NCBI RefSeq assembly: GCF_030555055.1
Contig: NZ_JAMOAO010000001.1
Coordinates: forward strand, 1,178,001-1,242,000
Origin: Nocardiopsis sp. YSL2
GTDB taxonomy: Bacteria; Actinomycetota; Actinomycetes; Streptosporangiales; Streptosporangiaceae
Length of the DNA stretch: 64,000 nt
Direction of reading: 5' to 3'
Shown: piece by piece, positions 36,619-43,752 of the stretch
How the letters are laid out: each line of letters opens with the position of its first letter
How positions within the stretch are numbered: the stretch's first letter is position 1
Translations under genes and position numbers: made by a program
The notes under the pieces: generated by a model
Seen by the model: only the letters and a program-made list of their open reading frames with translations
Told to the model about the DNA's origin: nothing
Database searches by the model: none

Positions 36619-37470
36619 ATGGGCAGACGCGGGACCCGGGAGCGGGACGAGGCTCCCGAGGCGGACGGGCCGCCCCGGATGGAGCTGCTCGCCGACGCCG
36701 ACCGCGCCGAGTCGTGGTTCCTGGTCGTGGACGGCACACCGCAGTCGCACGTGGACCTGAGCGACCCGACCTACCTGGACTTCTCCTACATGCGGCGGAT
36801 CGCGCACGCCGCCGACCTGGTCGCGCCCGAGCGCGCGCCCATCGACGCCCTCCACCTGGGCGCGGGTGCCCTGACGATGGCGCGCTACGTGGCGCACACC
36901 CGTCCCGGCTCGCGCCAACGCGCGGTCGACGTCGACGCGCCCCTGGTCGAGCTGGTGCGGCGGCGCCTGCCGTGGGACCGGCGGGCCCAGCTCCGGGTGG
37001 GGATCGGCGACGCGCGCGAGTGGATCGCCGCCCGGCACGACTCCAGCGCGGACCTGGTCGTCAGCGACGTGTTCGCGGGCGCCCGGACGCCGGCGCGGCT
37101 GACGTCGGTGGAGTACTACGCCGAGGCCGCCCGGGTCCTGCGCCCCACGGGGCTGCTGGTGGTCAACATCGGGGACGGCCACGCACTGGCCCACGCGCGC
37201 CGGCAGGTGGCGACGGTCAGGTCGGTGCTGCCGCACGCGGCGCTGACCGCGGAGCCCGGCGTGCTGCGCGGCCGCAGGTTCGGCAACCTCGTCCTGGTGG
37301 CCGGCCACCGGCCGCTGCCCGACGACGAACTGGGCCGCCGCGCGCACCGCGACCCGGAGATGGCGCGCCTGGTGGAGGGCGAGGACCTGGACCGGTTCGC
37401 CTCGGGCCGCTCGGCCGTGCACGACGCCGACGCCGCCGACTCCCCCGCCCCGCCCGAGGACCTGTTCTGA
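36619..37470 (+). CDS. Spermidine-synthase-like methyltransferase
   Basis: 283 residues. The fold is the polyamine-synthase type: DALHLGAGALTMARYVA (motif I), DVDAPLVELVRRRLP, and VVSDVFAGARTPARLTSVEYY in place of the catalytic D-x-x-D loop. Many actinobacterial proteins of this kind are stand-alone and lack shown aminopropyl transferase activity, so the substrate is open. ATG 36619 is preceded by a GGGGGGCGGG run. Transcribed divergently from proS. Confidence 0.75.
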   Translation: MGRRGTRERDEAPEADGPPRMELLADADRAESWFLVVDGTPQSHVDLSDPTYLDFSYMRRIAHAADLVAPERAPIDALHLGAGALTMARYVAHTRPGSRQRAVDVDAPLVELVRRRLPWDRRAQLRVGIGDAREWIAARHDSSADLVVSDVFAGARTPARLTSVEYYAEAARVLRPTGLLVVNIGDGHALAHARRQVATVRSVLPHAALTAEPGVLRGRRFGNLVLVAGHRPLPDDELGRRAHRDPEMARLVEGEDLDRFASGRSAVHDADAADSPAPPEDLF

Positions 37471-37735
37471 CCGCCGCCCTTCGGATACTCGGGAGCACCC
37501 GCACGGGCGGCCCGCCTCCCGCCGGACGGCGTGCGACCGCGGGGTGGGGGCCGTCCCGTCGATGTCATGGCGGCACGAGGCGGCCGGGTCACGCGAAGGT
37601 CAGGCCGGGCCCTCGGGTTGACCAAGCCGGGGAGGGGGAACCCTTCCTGTCGGAGAACCGTTCGTGGCGCCCCTCCGGTTCGGCGGAGGTCGGCGTGATC
37701 GCGCACGAGCGGTGCCGACCCCTGAAGGAGGGACT

Positions 37736-37849
37736 GTGACACACCCCCTGAGCACGCCCCTGGAACTGAGCGGCTGCGGCTGCGGTTCGGGATGCGGCTG
37801 CGGCTGCCAGAACGGCGGCTCGTGCAACTGCGGTGGCAGCTGCGGCTAG
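37736..37849 (+). CDS. Small Cys/Gly-rich protein, metallothionein-like
   Basis: 37 residues starting at GTG 37736, 4-5 bases after AAGGAGGG. Eight Cys (residues 14, 16, 20, 22, 24, 30, 32, 36) make up over a fifth of the chain, mostly as CxC pairs separated by Gly (GCGCGSGCGCGC), with Asn, Gln and Ser but no aromatic residues. The first 13 residues are ordinary. A strong terminator follows 14 bases after the stop, so this is a complete one-gene unit. It could be a metal-binding metallothionein-like protein, a scaffold for Fe-S or copper, or the precursor of a modified peptide. It matches no family I can name. Confidence 0.65.
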   Translation: MTHPLSTPLELSGCGCGSGCGCGCQNGGSCNCGGSCG

Positions 37850-37863
37850 ACACACCGGTTCCG

Positions 37864-37895
37864 GCGGGCCGCCCTTCCCCTTGAGGGCGGCCCGC
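37864..37895 (+). terminator. Terminator of the small Cys-rich gene
   Basis: GCGGGCCGCCCT and AGGGCGGCCCGC form a perfect 12-bp stem with an 8-base loop, followed by TTCTCGGGTTT. It closes the Cys-rich gene. Confidence 0.75.
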
Positions 37896-37952
37896 TTCTC
37901 GGGTTTCGGGCGGCCACACCCCGCGTGTCGCGACATTCCGCGACGATAGGTA

Positions 37953-37983
37953 TACGCTGAGTGACTACGAAGCTGCGTATCCA
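37953..37983 (+). promoter_or_regulatory. Promoter/dyad region before the 38004 gene
   Basis: ATACGC and GCGTAT form an inverted repeat with a spacer of about 17 bases (37952-37980), and TATACG can act as a -10 box. A GTG at 37961 would fit a leaderless start but is out of frame with the gene at 38004, so it is taken as non-coding or a short upstream frame. Confidence 0.3.
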
Positions 37984-38003
37984 CCCGTTGGGGGAGATCA
38001 GCG

Positions 38004-38366
38004 ATGCCGCCGTTCACGCGACAAGCGCCACGGACGCCCCTGCGGGGCCGACAGTCCGAACACGCCCGACTGCTCCGGTGCGTGCAGGGCATCCAGGAGC
38101 GCTCGGCCCGGGCGGTCCCCTGGGAACCCGACACGGTCGGCCTGCCGGAACCGGCCTCCGACAGCGCCCTGGCCCGGATCAACGACGTGGCCTTCTACGC
38201 GAACGCACGCGAGGAGGTCTCGGCCCTGGCGGGAGTGTGCGCCGAACTGCTCCGACTGCACAGCCCGGACGCGGAGGAGGGCGGAGGAGGCGAGCAGGTG
38301 TGCGACGGCTGTCGTCGGCCCTGGCCCTGTCCCACCTTCGACGAGCTCTCCCGCCTGCTCCGCTGA
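38004..38366 (+). CDS. Conserved-type small protein with Cys motif, unknown function
   Basis: 120 residues. The only recognisable part is the C-terminal VCDGCRRPWPCPTFDELSRLL (split motif CxxC then WPCPT), a pattern that recurs in many small actinobacterial proteins of unknown role and may bind zinc. The middle is helical (ARINDVAFYANAREEVSALAGVCAELLRLH). ATG 38004 follows GGGGGAG at 8 bases. Confidence 0.6.
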   Translation: MPPFTRQAPRTPLRGRQSEHARLLRCVQGIQERSARAVPWEPDTVGLPEPASDSALARINDVAFYANAREEVSALAGVCAELLRLHSPDAEEGGGGEQVCDGCRRPWPCPTFDELSRLLR

Positions 38367-38521
38367 GGCCGGTCCGGCGCCCACGACGACGTCGCCCGCC
38401 GAAGCCGGGGCGCGATCCGGCTTCAACGGGCGACGGTTCTCTCTCGCCTGCCACCGTCGGCGTCCGGCGGCGGGGCCGCCAGACGCCCTCACCGGGCCAG
38501 GCACTACGCAGAGACTAATAC

Positions 38522-38535
38522 TGGAACGCGTTCTA
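38522..38535. promoter_or_regulatory. TetR-type palindrome (KstR-box-like)
   Basis: TGGAACGCGTTCTA has a perfect GAACGCGTTC core and fits the TNNAACNNGTTNNA pattern of KstR, the TetR regulator of sterol/cholesterol catabolism. No gene starts beside it; the nearest on either strand end here. Possibly a relic promoter. Confidence 0.35.
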
Positions 38536-38612
38536 CCGCAAGACCCCAGGCCCTCTGATCCCACAGGATAAGCCCGTTGAGCAGTGGCACGCAGAGACTT
38601 GTGGAACAAGAT

Positions 38613-38918
38613 CTACTTGGCGTCCCCGAGCGTGTACTGGATCGCCGCACGGTCCGCGAGCATGGGGCGGATGACCCCCAGGGCGGCCTGGTGCTCGGGG
38701 TGGTCGCGATAGGCCGCGAAGCCGTCCTCGTCATCGACGTCGGCCACCACGGCGAAGTCGAAGGCACCGTCGCTGATGCCGGCGTCCGGCCCGAAGGAGT
38801 AGGCACGCAGCTCAGGGATGGCACCGGGGAGCCGGGCGAGGTGCTCCTGGACCCGGGTGACGCCTTCGGGCGCGACGTCGTCCCGCCAGCGGAAGAGTGC
38901 GATGTGTCGAATAGCCAT
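38613..38918 (-). CDS. Dabb (stress-responsive A/B barrel) family protein
   Basis: 101 residues, the full domain length. RHIALFRWRDDVAPEGV at the N-terminus and DFAVVADVDDEDGFAAYRDHPEHQAAL in the middle are the Dabb signature. It forms a dimeric alpha+beta barrel; members act as small enzymes or ligand binders. ATG 38918. No close operon partner, so the ligand is unknown. Confidence 0.85.
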   Translation of the reverse strand: MAIRHIALFRWRDDVAPEGVTRVQEHLARLPGAIPELRAYSFGPDAGISDGAFDFAVVADVDDEDGFAAYRDHPEHQAALGVIRPMLADRAAIQYTLGDAK

Positions 38919-39287
38919 ACGGGAGAACCTACTCCCGTCAGGCCCAGGGGCGGGGGACAGCCCCTGGGACCGACACCCGGGCGACGGATGCGGCGGCCTG
39001 AGACCCTCCGGGAAGGCCGACAGCCTCCCAGCCGTGGGCGGGGCGCGCCCCGTCCCGTTGACGGTAACGAGCGGGCGGTAACGCGAACACCCCTGTTCAG
39101 ATAACCGGAACGTCTCGATTGCCGAGGGTGGCAGGGGGCGCGAACCCGGACCCGCCGCCCCTCGGCCGACGCCTCCGGCGCGTCCGCCCCGGCGTGCCGA
39201 ACACGCAGACTTCGTAAATCAAAACGGAGAGTCACCGGAATCGGAAAGGTTGCACAGGGTTGCAATTCTCCGTATCGGAGGCAACAC
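38919..39287. other. Gene-free spacer with dyad and direct repeat
   Basis: About 370 bases with no credible gene. The part near 39205-39290 is AT-richer than its surroundings. ACGGAGA (39224-39230) pairs with TCTCCGT (39267-39273), and GTTGCA occurs twice at 39249-39264. It may be a small structured RNA or a regulator site. Confidence 0.3.
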
Positions 39288-39316
39288 AAAAGCCCCGGGA
39301 GAAACCCCGGGGCTTT
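39288..39316 (-). terminator. Intrinsic terminator of the 39320-39622 gene
   Basis: On the minus strand AAAGCCCCGGGG, loop, CCCGGGGCTTTT is followed by GTGTT. The stem begins 4 bases beyond the stop codon. Confidence 0.8.
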
Positions 39317-39319
39317 GGC

Positions 39320-39622
39320 TCAGCTGACCCTCGTGGCCAGCAGATAAGCCGATGGTGCGTCCGCATCCACGATATCGGTCACTCTCCAGGCCTGGCCGCC
39401 GACCGTGAAGACGTCCCCGACCCGGACGTCGATCATCGGGGTGGGGCGCCACTCCTTCGGCCCCCCGATCTTGGCGACCGGACGGCCGTCCTCGTCCACC
39501 CAGAAGTGGCCGCCACCCACCGGCCCTCCGGTGAAGCGGTCGTTCCGCCCGTAACTGATCTTCTCCTGCGCGCCGACCTCGTGCACCACAGTGGATCCAG
39601 TCCCAACCGTCTTAGTTTCCAT
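39320..39622 (-). CDS. Hypothetical small beta-rich protein
   Basis: 100 residues. I do not recognise a family with certainty. It looks beta-rich, with VGAQEKISYGRNDRF, HFWVDEDGRPVAKIGG and MIDVRVGDVFTVGGQAWRVTDI, the last like a small SH3-like barrel that ends by describing a 'value' loop. No signal peptide. It has its own terminator and is likely a single-gene unit. Confidence 0.6.
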   Translation of the reverse strand: METKTVGTGSTVVHEVGAQEKISYGRNDRFTGGPVGGGHFWVDEDGRPVAKIGGPKEWRPTPMIDVRVGDVFTVGGQAWRVTDIVDADAPSAYLLATRVS

Positions 39623-39700
39623 TGAAATCGCCGCCCGATACCCCCCGCACGAATTCTCCGGGCCACATGCGAACGACGCTTCACGATGCTAGCCCACAAA

Positions 39701-39737
39701 AGGAAAGCGCGAGTGAGGACTTTGGTCCTCACCCGCG
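39701..39737 (-). terminator. Intrinsic terminator of secA2
   Basis: On the minus strand GCGCGGGTGAGGAC, loop CAAA, GTCCTCACTCGCGC makes a near-perfect 14-bp stem followed by TTTCCTTTTG. It lies about 22 bases after the secA2 stop. Confidence 0.85.
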
Positions 39738-39758
39738 CCGCGGATTCCTTTGGGTTAT

Positions 39759-42071
39759 TCAGCTCCTGGACGGAGAACCCTTGAGCCGCCCCACGAACGT
39801 TTCGAGGGCCGAGCTGAACGGCTGGTCGTGCACCATGTACGTCCACGTCATCGACGGCCGCTTGACGCCCACCGTGCTCACGTCGAGCTCACCGTCGACG
39901 ACCTCCAGCTCCTCGAAGCTCTCCGCCGCCCGCGTGCGCGCGTCGTCGAGGAAGCCCTTGAAGACCGGCACGGCCTCGCGGTTGAACTCGTCCAGCGGGT
40001 CGCGCCGACCCAGGTAGCGCAGGTAGATGCCCTCCCGCAGCTCCGACAGGAAGGCGTTGTGGTCGGTCCAGCCGCGGTCCAGGTGGAACAGGGTGATCAG
40101 GCGCGCCGCCCGGGCCACCCGCTCCTCGTCCAGCTCCTGCACCAGCTCCGCGTGCCGCTCCGCGCGGTCCGCGGCCACGTGCCGGTCGCCCTGGTCGCCC
40201 GTCAGCACCAGCTCGCGGTGTTCCAGGACCACGTCGCGCTGCACGTCGATGAGCTGGTTGTAGCGCCACGTGTTGCGGTGCACCTCCAACAGCTGCCCCT
40301 CGGCGACCCGCTGCGCGTGGTCGACCATCGCCAGCCAGCCCTCGTCGGTGATCTCGCCGTCGGCGGAGGTCGTGTACCCCGTGGACTCCGGGGCGTTGTT
40401 GACGATCAGGTCGTCGTCCATGCTCACGAAGAAGATGGAGTCGCCCGGGTCGCCCTGGCGTCCCGCACGGCCGCGCAGCTGCCCGTCCAGGCGGCTGCTG
40501 GGGTAGCGGCCGTAGCCCACGACGAACAGTCCGCCTTCGTCGACCACCCGGTCGCGGTCGGCCATGTCGCTGCCGCCCAGGCGGATGTCGGTGCCCCGGC
40601 CCGCCATCTGGGTGGACACGGTCACGGCCCCGTGGGTGCCCGCCTCGGCGATGATCGCCGCCTCGTCTGCGTCGTTCTTGGCGTTGAGGACCACGCACTC
40701 CAGCCCGGCCTCCGCCAGCCGGCGGGCGAGGAGTTCGGACTCGGCGACGTCCTGCGTGCCGATGAGGATGGGGCGCCCGGTCTCGTGGATCTCCGCCACC
40801 TTCGCGACGAGGGCGTCCTCCTTCTCCTCACGCGTGGCGTACAGGCGTGTGCCGTGGTCCTCACGGATGTTCGGCTTGTTCGAGGGGATGACCGCGACCT
40901 CGAGCTCGTAGAACTCACGGAGCTGCTCGGCCACCGCCATGGCGGTACCGGTCATGCCGGCGCGCCTGGGGTAGCGCAGGACCAGCGACTGGACGGTGAT
41001 GGAGTCCAGCACCTCGCCGGTCTCGCTGACCTCGACCTTCTCCTTGGCCTCGACCGCGGCCTGGAGGCCGTCTGGCCAGCGCTGGAGCAGGGCGATGCGT
41101 CCGCGCGACTCGTTGATGAGCCGGACCTCGCCGTCGCGCACCACGTAGTGGACGTCGCGCTGGAGCAGCGCGTGCGCGTGCAGGGCGAGGTTGACCTGCG
41201 GCAGGACCGAGGTGTCGTCCTCGGAGTAGAGGTCGATGCCGCCCAGCGCCTTCTCCACCGCGTCGATGCCGTCGTCGGTGAGCTGGACGTTGCGGCCCTC
41301 GGTGTCGACCGTGTAGTGCAGGCGCGGCCGGAGGTGGCGGACGATGTCGGCCATCTCCACGTCGCCGACCTGGCTCTCGGCCGCACCGGCCAGGACCAGC
41401 GGCACGCGCGCCTCGTCCACGAGCACGGAGTCGGCCTCGTCGACGATGGCGATGTTGGGCGGCGGGACCACGCGGTCGTCGACGTCGGTGACCATGCGGT
41501 CGCGCAGGACGTCGAAGCCCAGCTCGGTCACGGCCGCGTAGGTGACGTCGCACGTGTAGGCCTCGCGGCGCTCCGCCGGCGTGGAGTCCTCGTTGATCCA
41601 CCCGACGGTGACGCCGAGGAGGTCGTACAGGGGGCGCATCCACTCGGCGTCGCGCTTGGCGAGGTAGTCGTTGACGCTGACCAGGTGCACGCGCTGGCCG
41701 CGCAGCGCGAACCCGGCCGCGGCCAGGGCGCCCGCGAGGGTCTTGCCCTCACCGGTGGCCATCTCGGCGACGTGCCCGTCCAGCAGCGCCATCACGCCCA
41801 GAAGCTGGACGTCGAACGGCCGCTCGCCGAGGGCGCGCCGGGCCGCCTCACGGCCGACGGCGCACAAGGACACGAGGTCGTCGCGTTCATAGGGAAGCTC
41901 GGCGTTACCGAGTTCGATGGCGGCATCCGTCAGCTCGGAGTCGTCGAGCTCACGCAGATCCGCCTCCTTGTCCTCGATCGCCGACAGGAGCTTGGTATAA
42001 GGCCTCAGGTCCACCGCACCGGGCTTGCCCAGTAGGCGGCGGACGCTTTCCGCCATTCGTCCGAACACCAC
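39759..42071 (-). CDS. secA2: Accessory Sec system translocase SecA2
   Basis: 770 residues against about 930-950 for the housekeeping SecA. ATPase motor that pushes a subset of proteins through SecYEG. Walker A MATGEGKT (104-111), Walker B IVDEADSVLVDEAR near 210, and the helicase motif QMAGRGTDIRLGG near 495 are intact. The C-terminal zinc-binding CxCx8CH tail is absent, which marks a SecA2-type protein. The start is GTG 42071 or ATG 42056; neither has a strong ribosome site. The solitary GTPase gene lies 69 bases upstream on the same strand. Confidence 0.9.
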   Translation of the reverse strand: MVFGRMAESVRRLLGKPGAVDLRPYTKLLSAIEDKEADLRELDDSELTDAAIELGNAELPYERDDLVSLCAVGREAARRALGERPFDVQLLGVMALLDGHVAEMATGEGKTLAGALAAAGFALRGQRVHLVSVNDYLAKRDAEWMRPLYDLLGVTVGWINEDSTPAERREAYTCDVTYAAVTELGFDVLRDRMVTDVDDRVVPPPNIAIVDEADSVLVDEARVPLVLAGAAESQVGDVEMADIVRHLRPRLHYTVDTEGRNVQLTDDGIDAVEKALGGIDLYSEDDTSVLPQVNLALHAHALLQRDVHYVVRDGEVRLINESRGRIALLQRWPDGLQAAVEAKEKVEVSETGEVLDSITVQSLVLRYPRRAGMTGTAMAVAEQLREFYELEVAVIPSNKPNIREDHGTRLYATREEKEDALVAKVAEIHETGRPILIGTQDVAESELLARRLAEAGLECVVLNAKNDADEAAIIAEAGTHGAVTVSTQMAGRGTDIRLGGSDMADRDRVVDEGGLFVVGYGRYPSSRLDGQLRGRAGRQGDPGDSIFFVSMDDDLIVNNAPESTGYTTSADGEITDEGWLAMVDHAQRVAEGQLLEVHRNTWRYNQLIDVQRDVVLEHRELVLTGDQGDRHVAADRAERHAELVQELDEERVARAARLITLFHLDRGWTDHNAFLSELREGIYLRYLGRRDPLDEFNREAVPVFKGFLDDARTRAAESFEELEVVDGELDVSTVGVKRPSMTWTYMVHDQPFSSALETFVGRLKGSPSRS

Positions 42072-42140
42072 GCCAGAGTAACGCCGGACACAACCCCTTC
42101 GTTCCCCTCGGGTCCCCGGCCCGGTCCCGGCGCCGCCGGA

Positions 42141-42758
42141 TCACCGGACGAGTTGGCCCCGCGAGCGCTGCCTGGCCTCCATCGCCATGCCGTGCTTGAC
42201 GAGGGTGACCAGCACCCCGACCACCGACTGCTTGTCGCGGGCGTCGCAGTAGACGACCGGCACCTCGGGGGCCAGGTCGAGCGCGTCACGGAGTTCGTCG
42301 GCGCCGTAGGCGTGCTCGCGGTCGAACTGGTTGATGGCGACCACGAAGGGCAGGCGGTACTGGCGCTCGAAGTAGTCCAGGGCCTGGAAGGTGTCCTCCA
42401 GCCGCCGCACGTCCGCCAGGATGACGGCCCCGAGCGCACCCCGTACGAGGTCGTCCCACATGAACCAGAAGCGCTGCTGGCCCGGGGTTCCGAACAGGAA
42501 GAGGGTCAGGTCGGTCTCCAGCGAGATCCGCCCGAAGTCCATGGCGACCGTGGTGCTGGTCTTGTCGGGGGTGTGGGAGAGGTCGTCGACGCCGGCGCTG
42601 GCCGCGGTCACGGCCGCCTCCGTACGCACCGGGGGGATCTCGGAGACGGTTCCGACGAAGGTGGTCTTCCCGACCCCGAAGCCACCGGCGACGATGATCT
42701 TGGTCGACAGTTCGGTGGGGGCGTGGACGGTGTGCGTACTACCTGCTGGCTCATTCAC
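42141..42758 (-). CDS. Cvn-type small GTPase (CvnD-like), solitary
   Basis: 205 residues. P-loop GGFGVGKTT (25-33), a switch-II region FLFGTPGQQRFWFMWDDL and the base-specificity motif NQFD identify the MglA/CvnD branch of Ras-like GTPases. Such genes usually close a four-gene conservon (kinase, roadblock, DUF742, GTPase). Here none of the partners is present on either side, and the gene reads into secA2. GTG 42758 follows AGGACACACC. The partner and pathway are unknown. Confidence 0.88.
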   Translation of the reverse strand: MNEPAGSTHTVHAPTELSTKIIVAGGFGVGKTTFVGTVSEIPPVRTEAAVTAASAGVDDLSHTPDKTSTTVAMDFGRISLETDLTLFLFGTPGQQRFWFMWDDLVRGALGAVILADVRRLEDTFQALDYFERQYRLPFVVAINQFDREHAYGADELRDALDLAPEVPVVYCDARDKQSVVGVLVTLVKHGMAMEARQRSRGQLVR

Positions 42759-42994
42759 GGTGTGTCCTAGCGGGAGAGCCGGGCCCGGCCGTGCGGCTCA
42801 GGCTGCCCGGTGCTGAGGGGAACGGCACTCTCCCCCGGTCCGAACCACCGCGGGGCGCCGCATCTGGAACCTAACACCGGCAGGACCTTCTGGGCGGCGT
42901 TTCCGGCCAGACGGCGACGAGACGGGGGTCACCGCGCTCCGTGACGGGGCGAGTACGGGCACCATGAGCAGGGAAGGACCGCATTCGCGCGGAT

Positions 42995-43017
42995 TCGGGA
43001 CCGAAGGTCCCGATTTT
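42995..43017 (+). terminator. Orphan terminator-like hairpin
   Basis: TCGGGACC, loop GAA, GGTCCCGA, then TTTT on the plus strand: a textbook intrinsic terminator. No plus-strand gene lies upstream of it for over 2.5 kb, so it may end an antisense or small RNA. Confidence 0.5.
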
Positions 43018-43370
43018 CCCTCGCGTGACCTGCCGGAGAACCCTGGGTGATCGAGCGAGCACACATCTGTACCCTCGCAGCGGCACTTTACGACACTGTG
43101 CGCGACCGCTTCCGGCCGCTTTCGGCCGCGCCAATCACTGTCCGGGCCCGGCGGCGGAGTCTACGGTGGAGGCAGGCACCCGCCGACACACGGGCCATCG
43201 GACTCCTGGCACGAGGACGCGACCCCCCGCGGGAGCCTCGGCGACGCCCACGGGGTGACCAGCCGGAACCGACGCCTCGCTCTTCGGCGTCGGTCCGGGC
43301 CTCGCCCGGGACGGCGCCCCAGCGCCCCACCGGCCCACAACCGTCCACGTGGGCCGGTGGCGGCCCACCC

Positions 43371-43612
43371 GTCGCCCACCATCGTCCGGGACAGCGCTCC
43401 GCGAAGGGCCCGGACTACCACCCTCAACGGAGACGCTACGCGCCCAGCCCCGCCCGGACGTCGCCCACCATCGTCCGGGACAGCGCTCCGCGAAGGGCCG
43501 GACTACCACCCTCAACCGACGGCCTCCGGCCGCAACCCCACCCGGACGTCGCCCACCATCGTCCGGGACAGCGCTCCGCGAAGGGCCGGACTACCACCCT
43601 CAACGGAGACGC
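43371..43612. repeat. Three near-identical direct repeats, period 88-89 bp
   Basis: Units begin at 43371, 43460 and 43548. A core of about 60 bases is almost identical (GTCGCCCACCATCGTCCGGG at its left, GGACTACCACCCTCAAC at its right), separated by variable spacers of about 25 bases. Inside each core GTCCGG and CCGGAC form an inverted repeat with a 19-20-base loop. A truncated fourth start lies at 43631. It resembles REP-type intergenic elements; the spacing is too long and irregular for CRISPR. Confidence 0.7.
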
Positions 43613-43684
43613 CGCGCGGCCCACCCGGGCGTCGCCCGCTCCGCCGGTCTCCGAACGCGGTCAGCGCGGCGGCCCCCCGCGCGG

Positions 43685-43690
43685 CCTAGA
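43685..43690 (+). promoter_or_regulatory. hisS -10 box
   Basis: TAGAAT sits 60 bases upstream of the hisS ATG and is the best -10 match in this GC-rich stretch. The -35 is not clear. The leader contains short GC hairpins but no T-box features (no AGGGTGGNACCGCG-like sequence). Confidence 0.45.
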
Positions 43691-43752
43691 ATGGGCTCGG
43701 CCCACGGGCCGTTCCCATCCGACTTCTCTCCCGAGGGAGCCGAGAACCCCAC

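Larger units (their letters stand above)
42759..43752. other. Long gene-free region between GTPase gene and hisS
   Basis: Nearly 1 kb without a supported gene. It holds the GTPase promoter, an orphan terminator-like hairpin (42995-43017), three 88-bp repeats (43371-43612) and the hisS promoter. Open frames here run across several repeats and lack family features. Confidence 0.5.

Noticed and set aside
39750..42035. Open frame of about 760 codons opposite secA2
   Set aside because: Pure antisense shadow; secA2 motifs are all intact in the other direction.
43371..43640. CRISPR array
   Set aside because: Repeat units of about 60 bases with 25-base spacers, only three copies, internal dyads and no cas genes nearby: REP-like rather than CRISPR.
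43690..43752. T-box riboswitch before hisS
   Set aside because: The leader after the -10 box is only about 55 bases and lacks the conserved T-box sequence and specifier loop.
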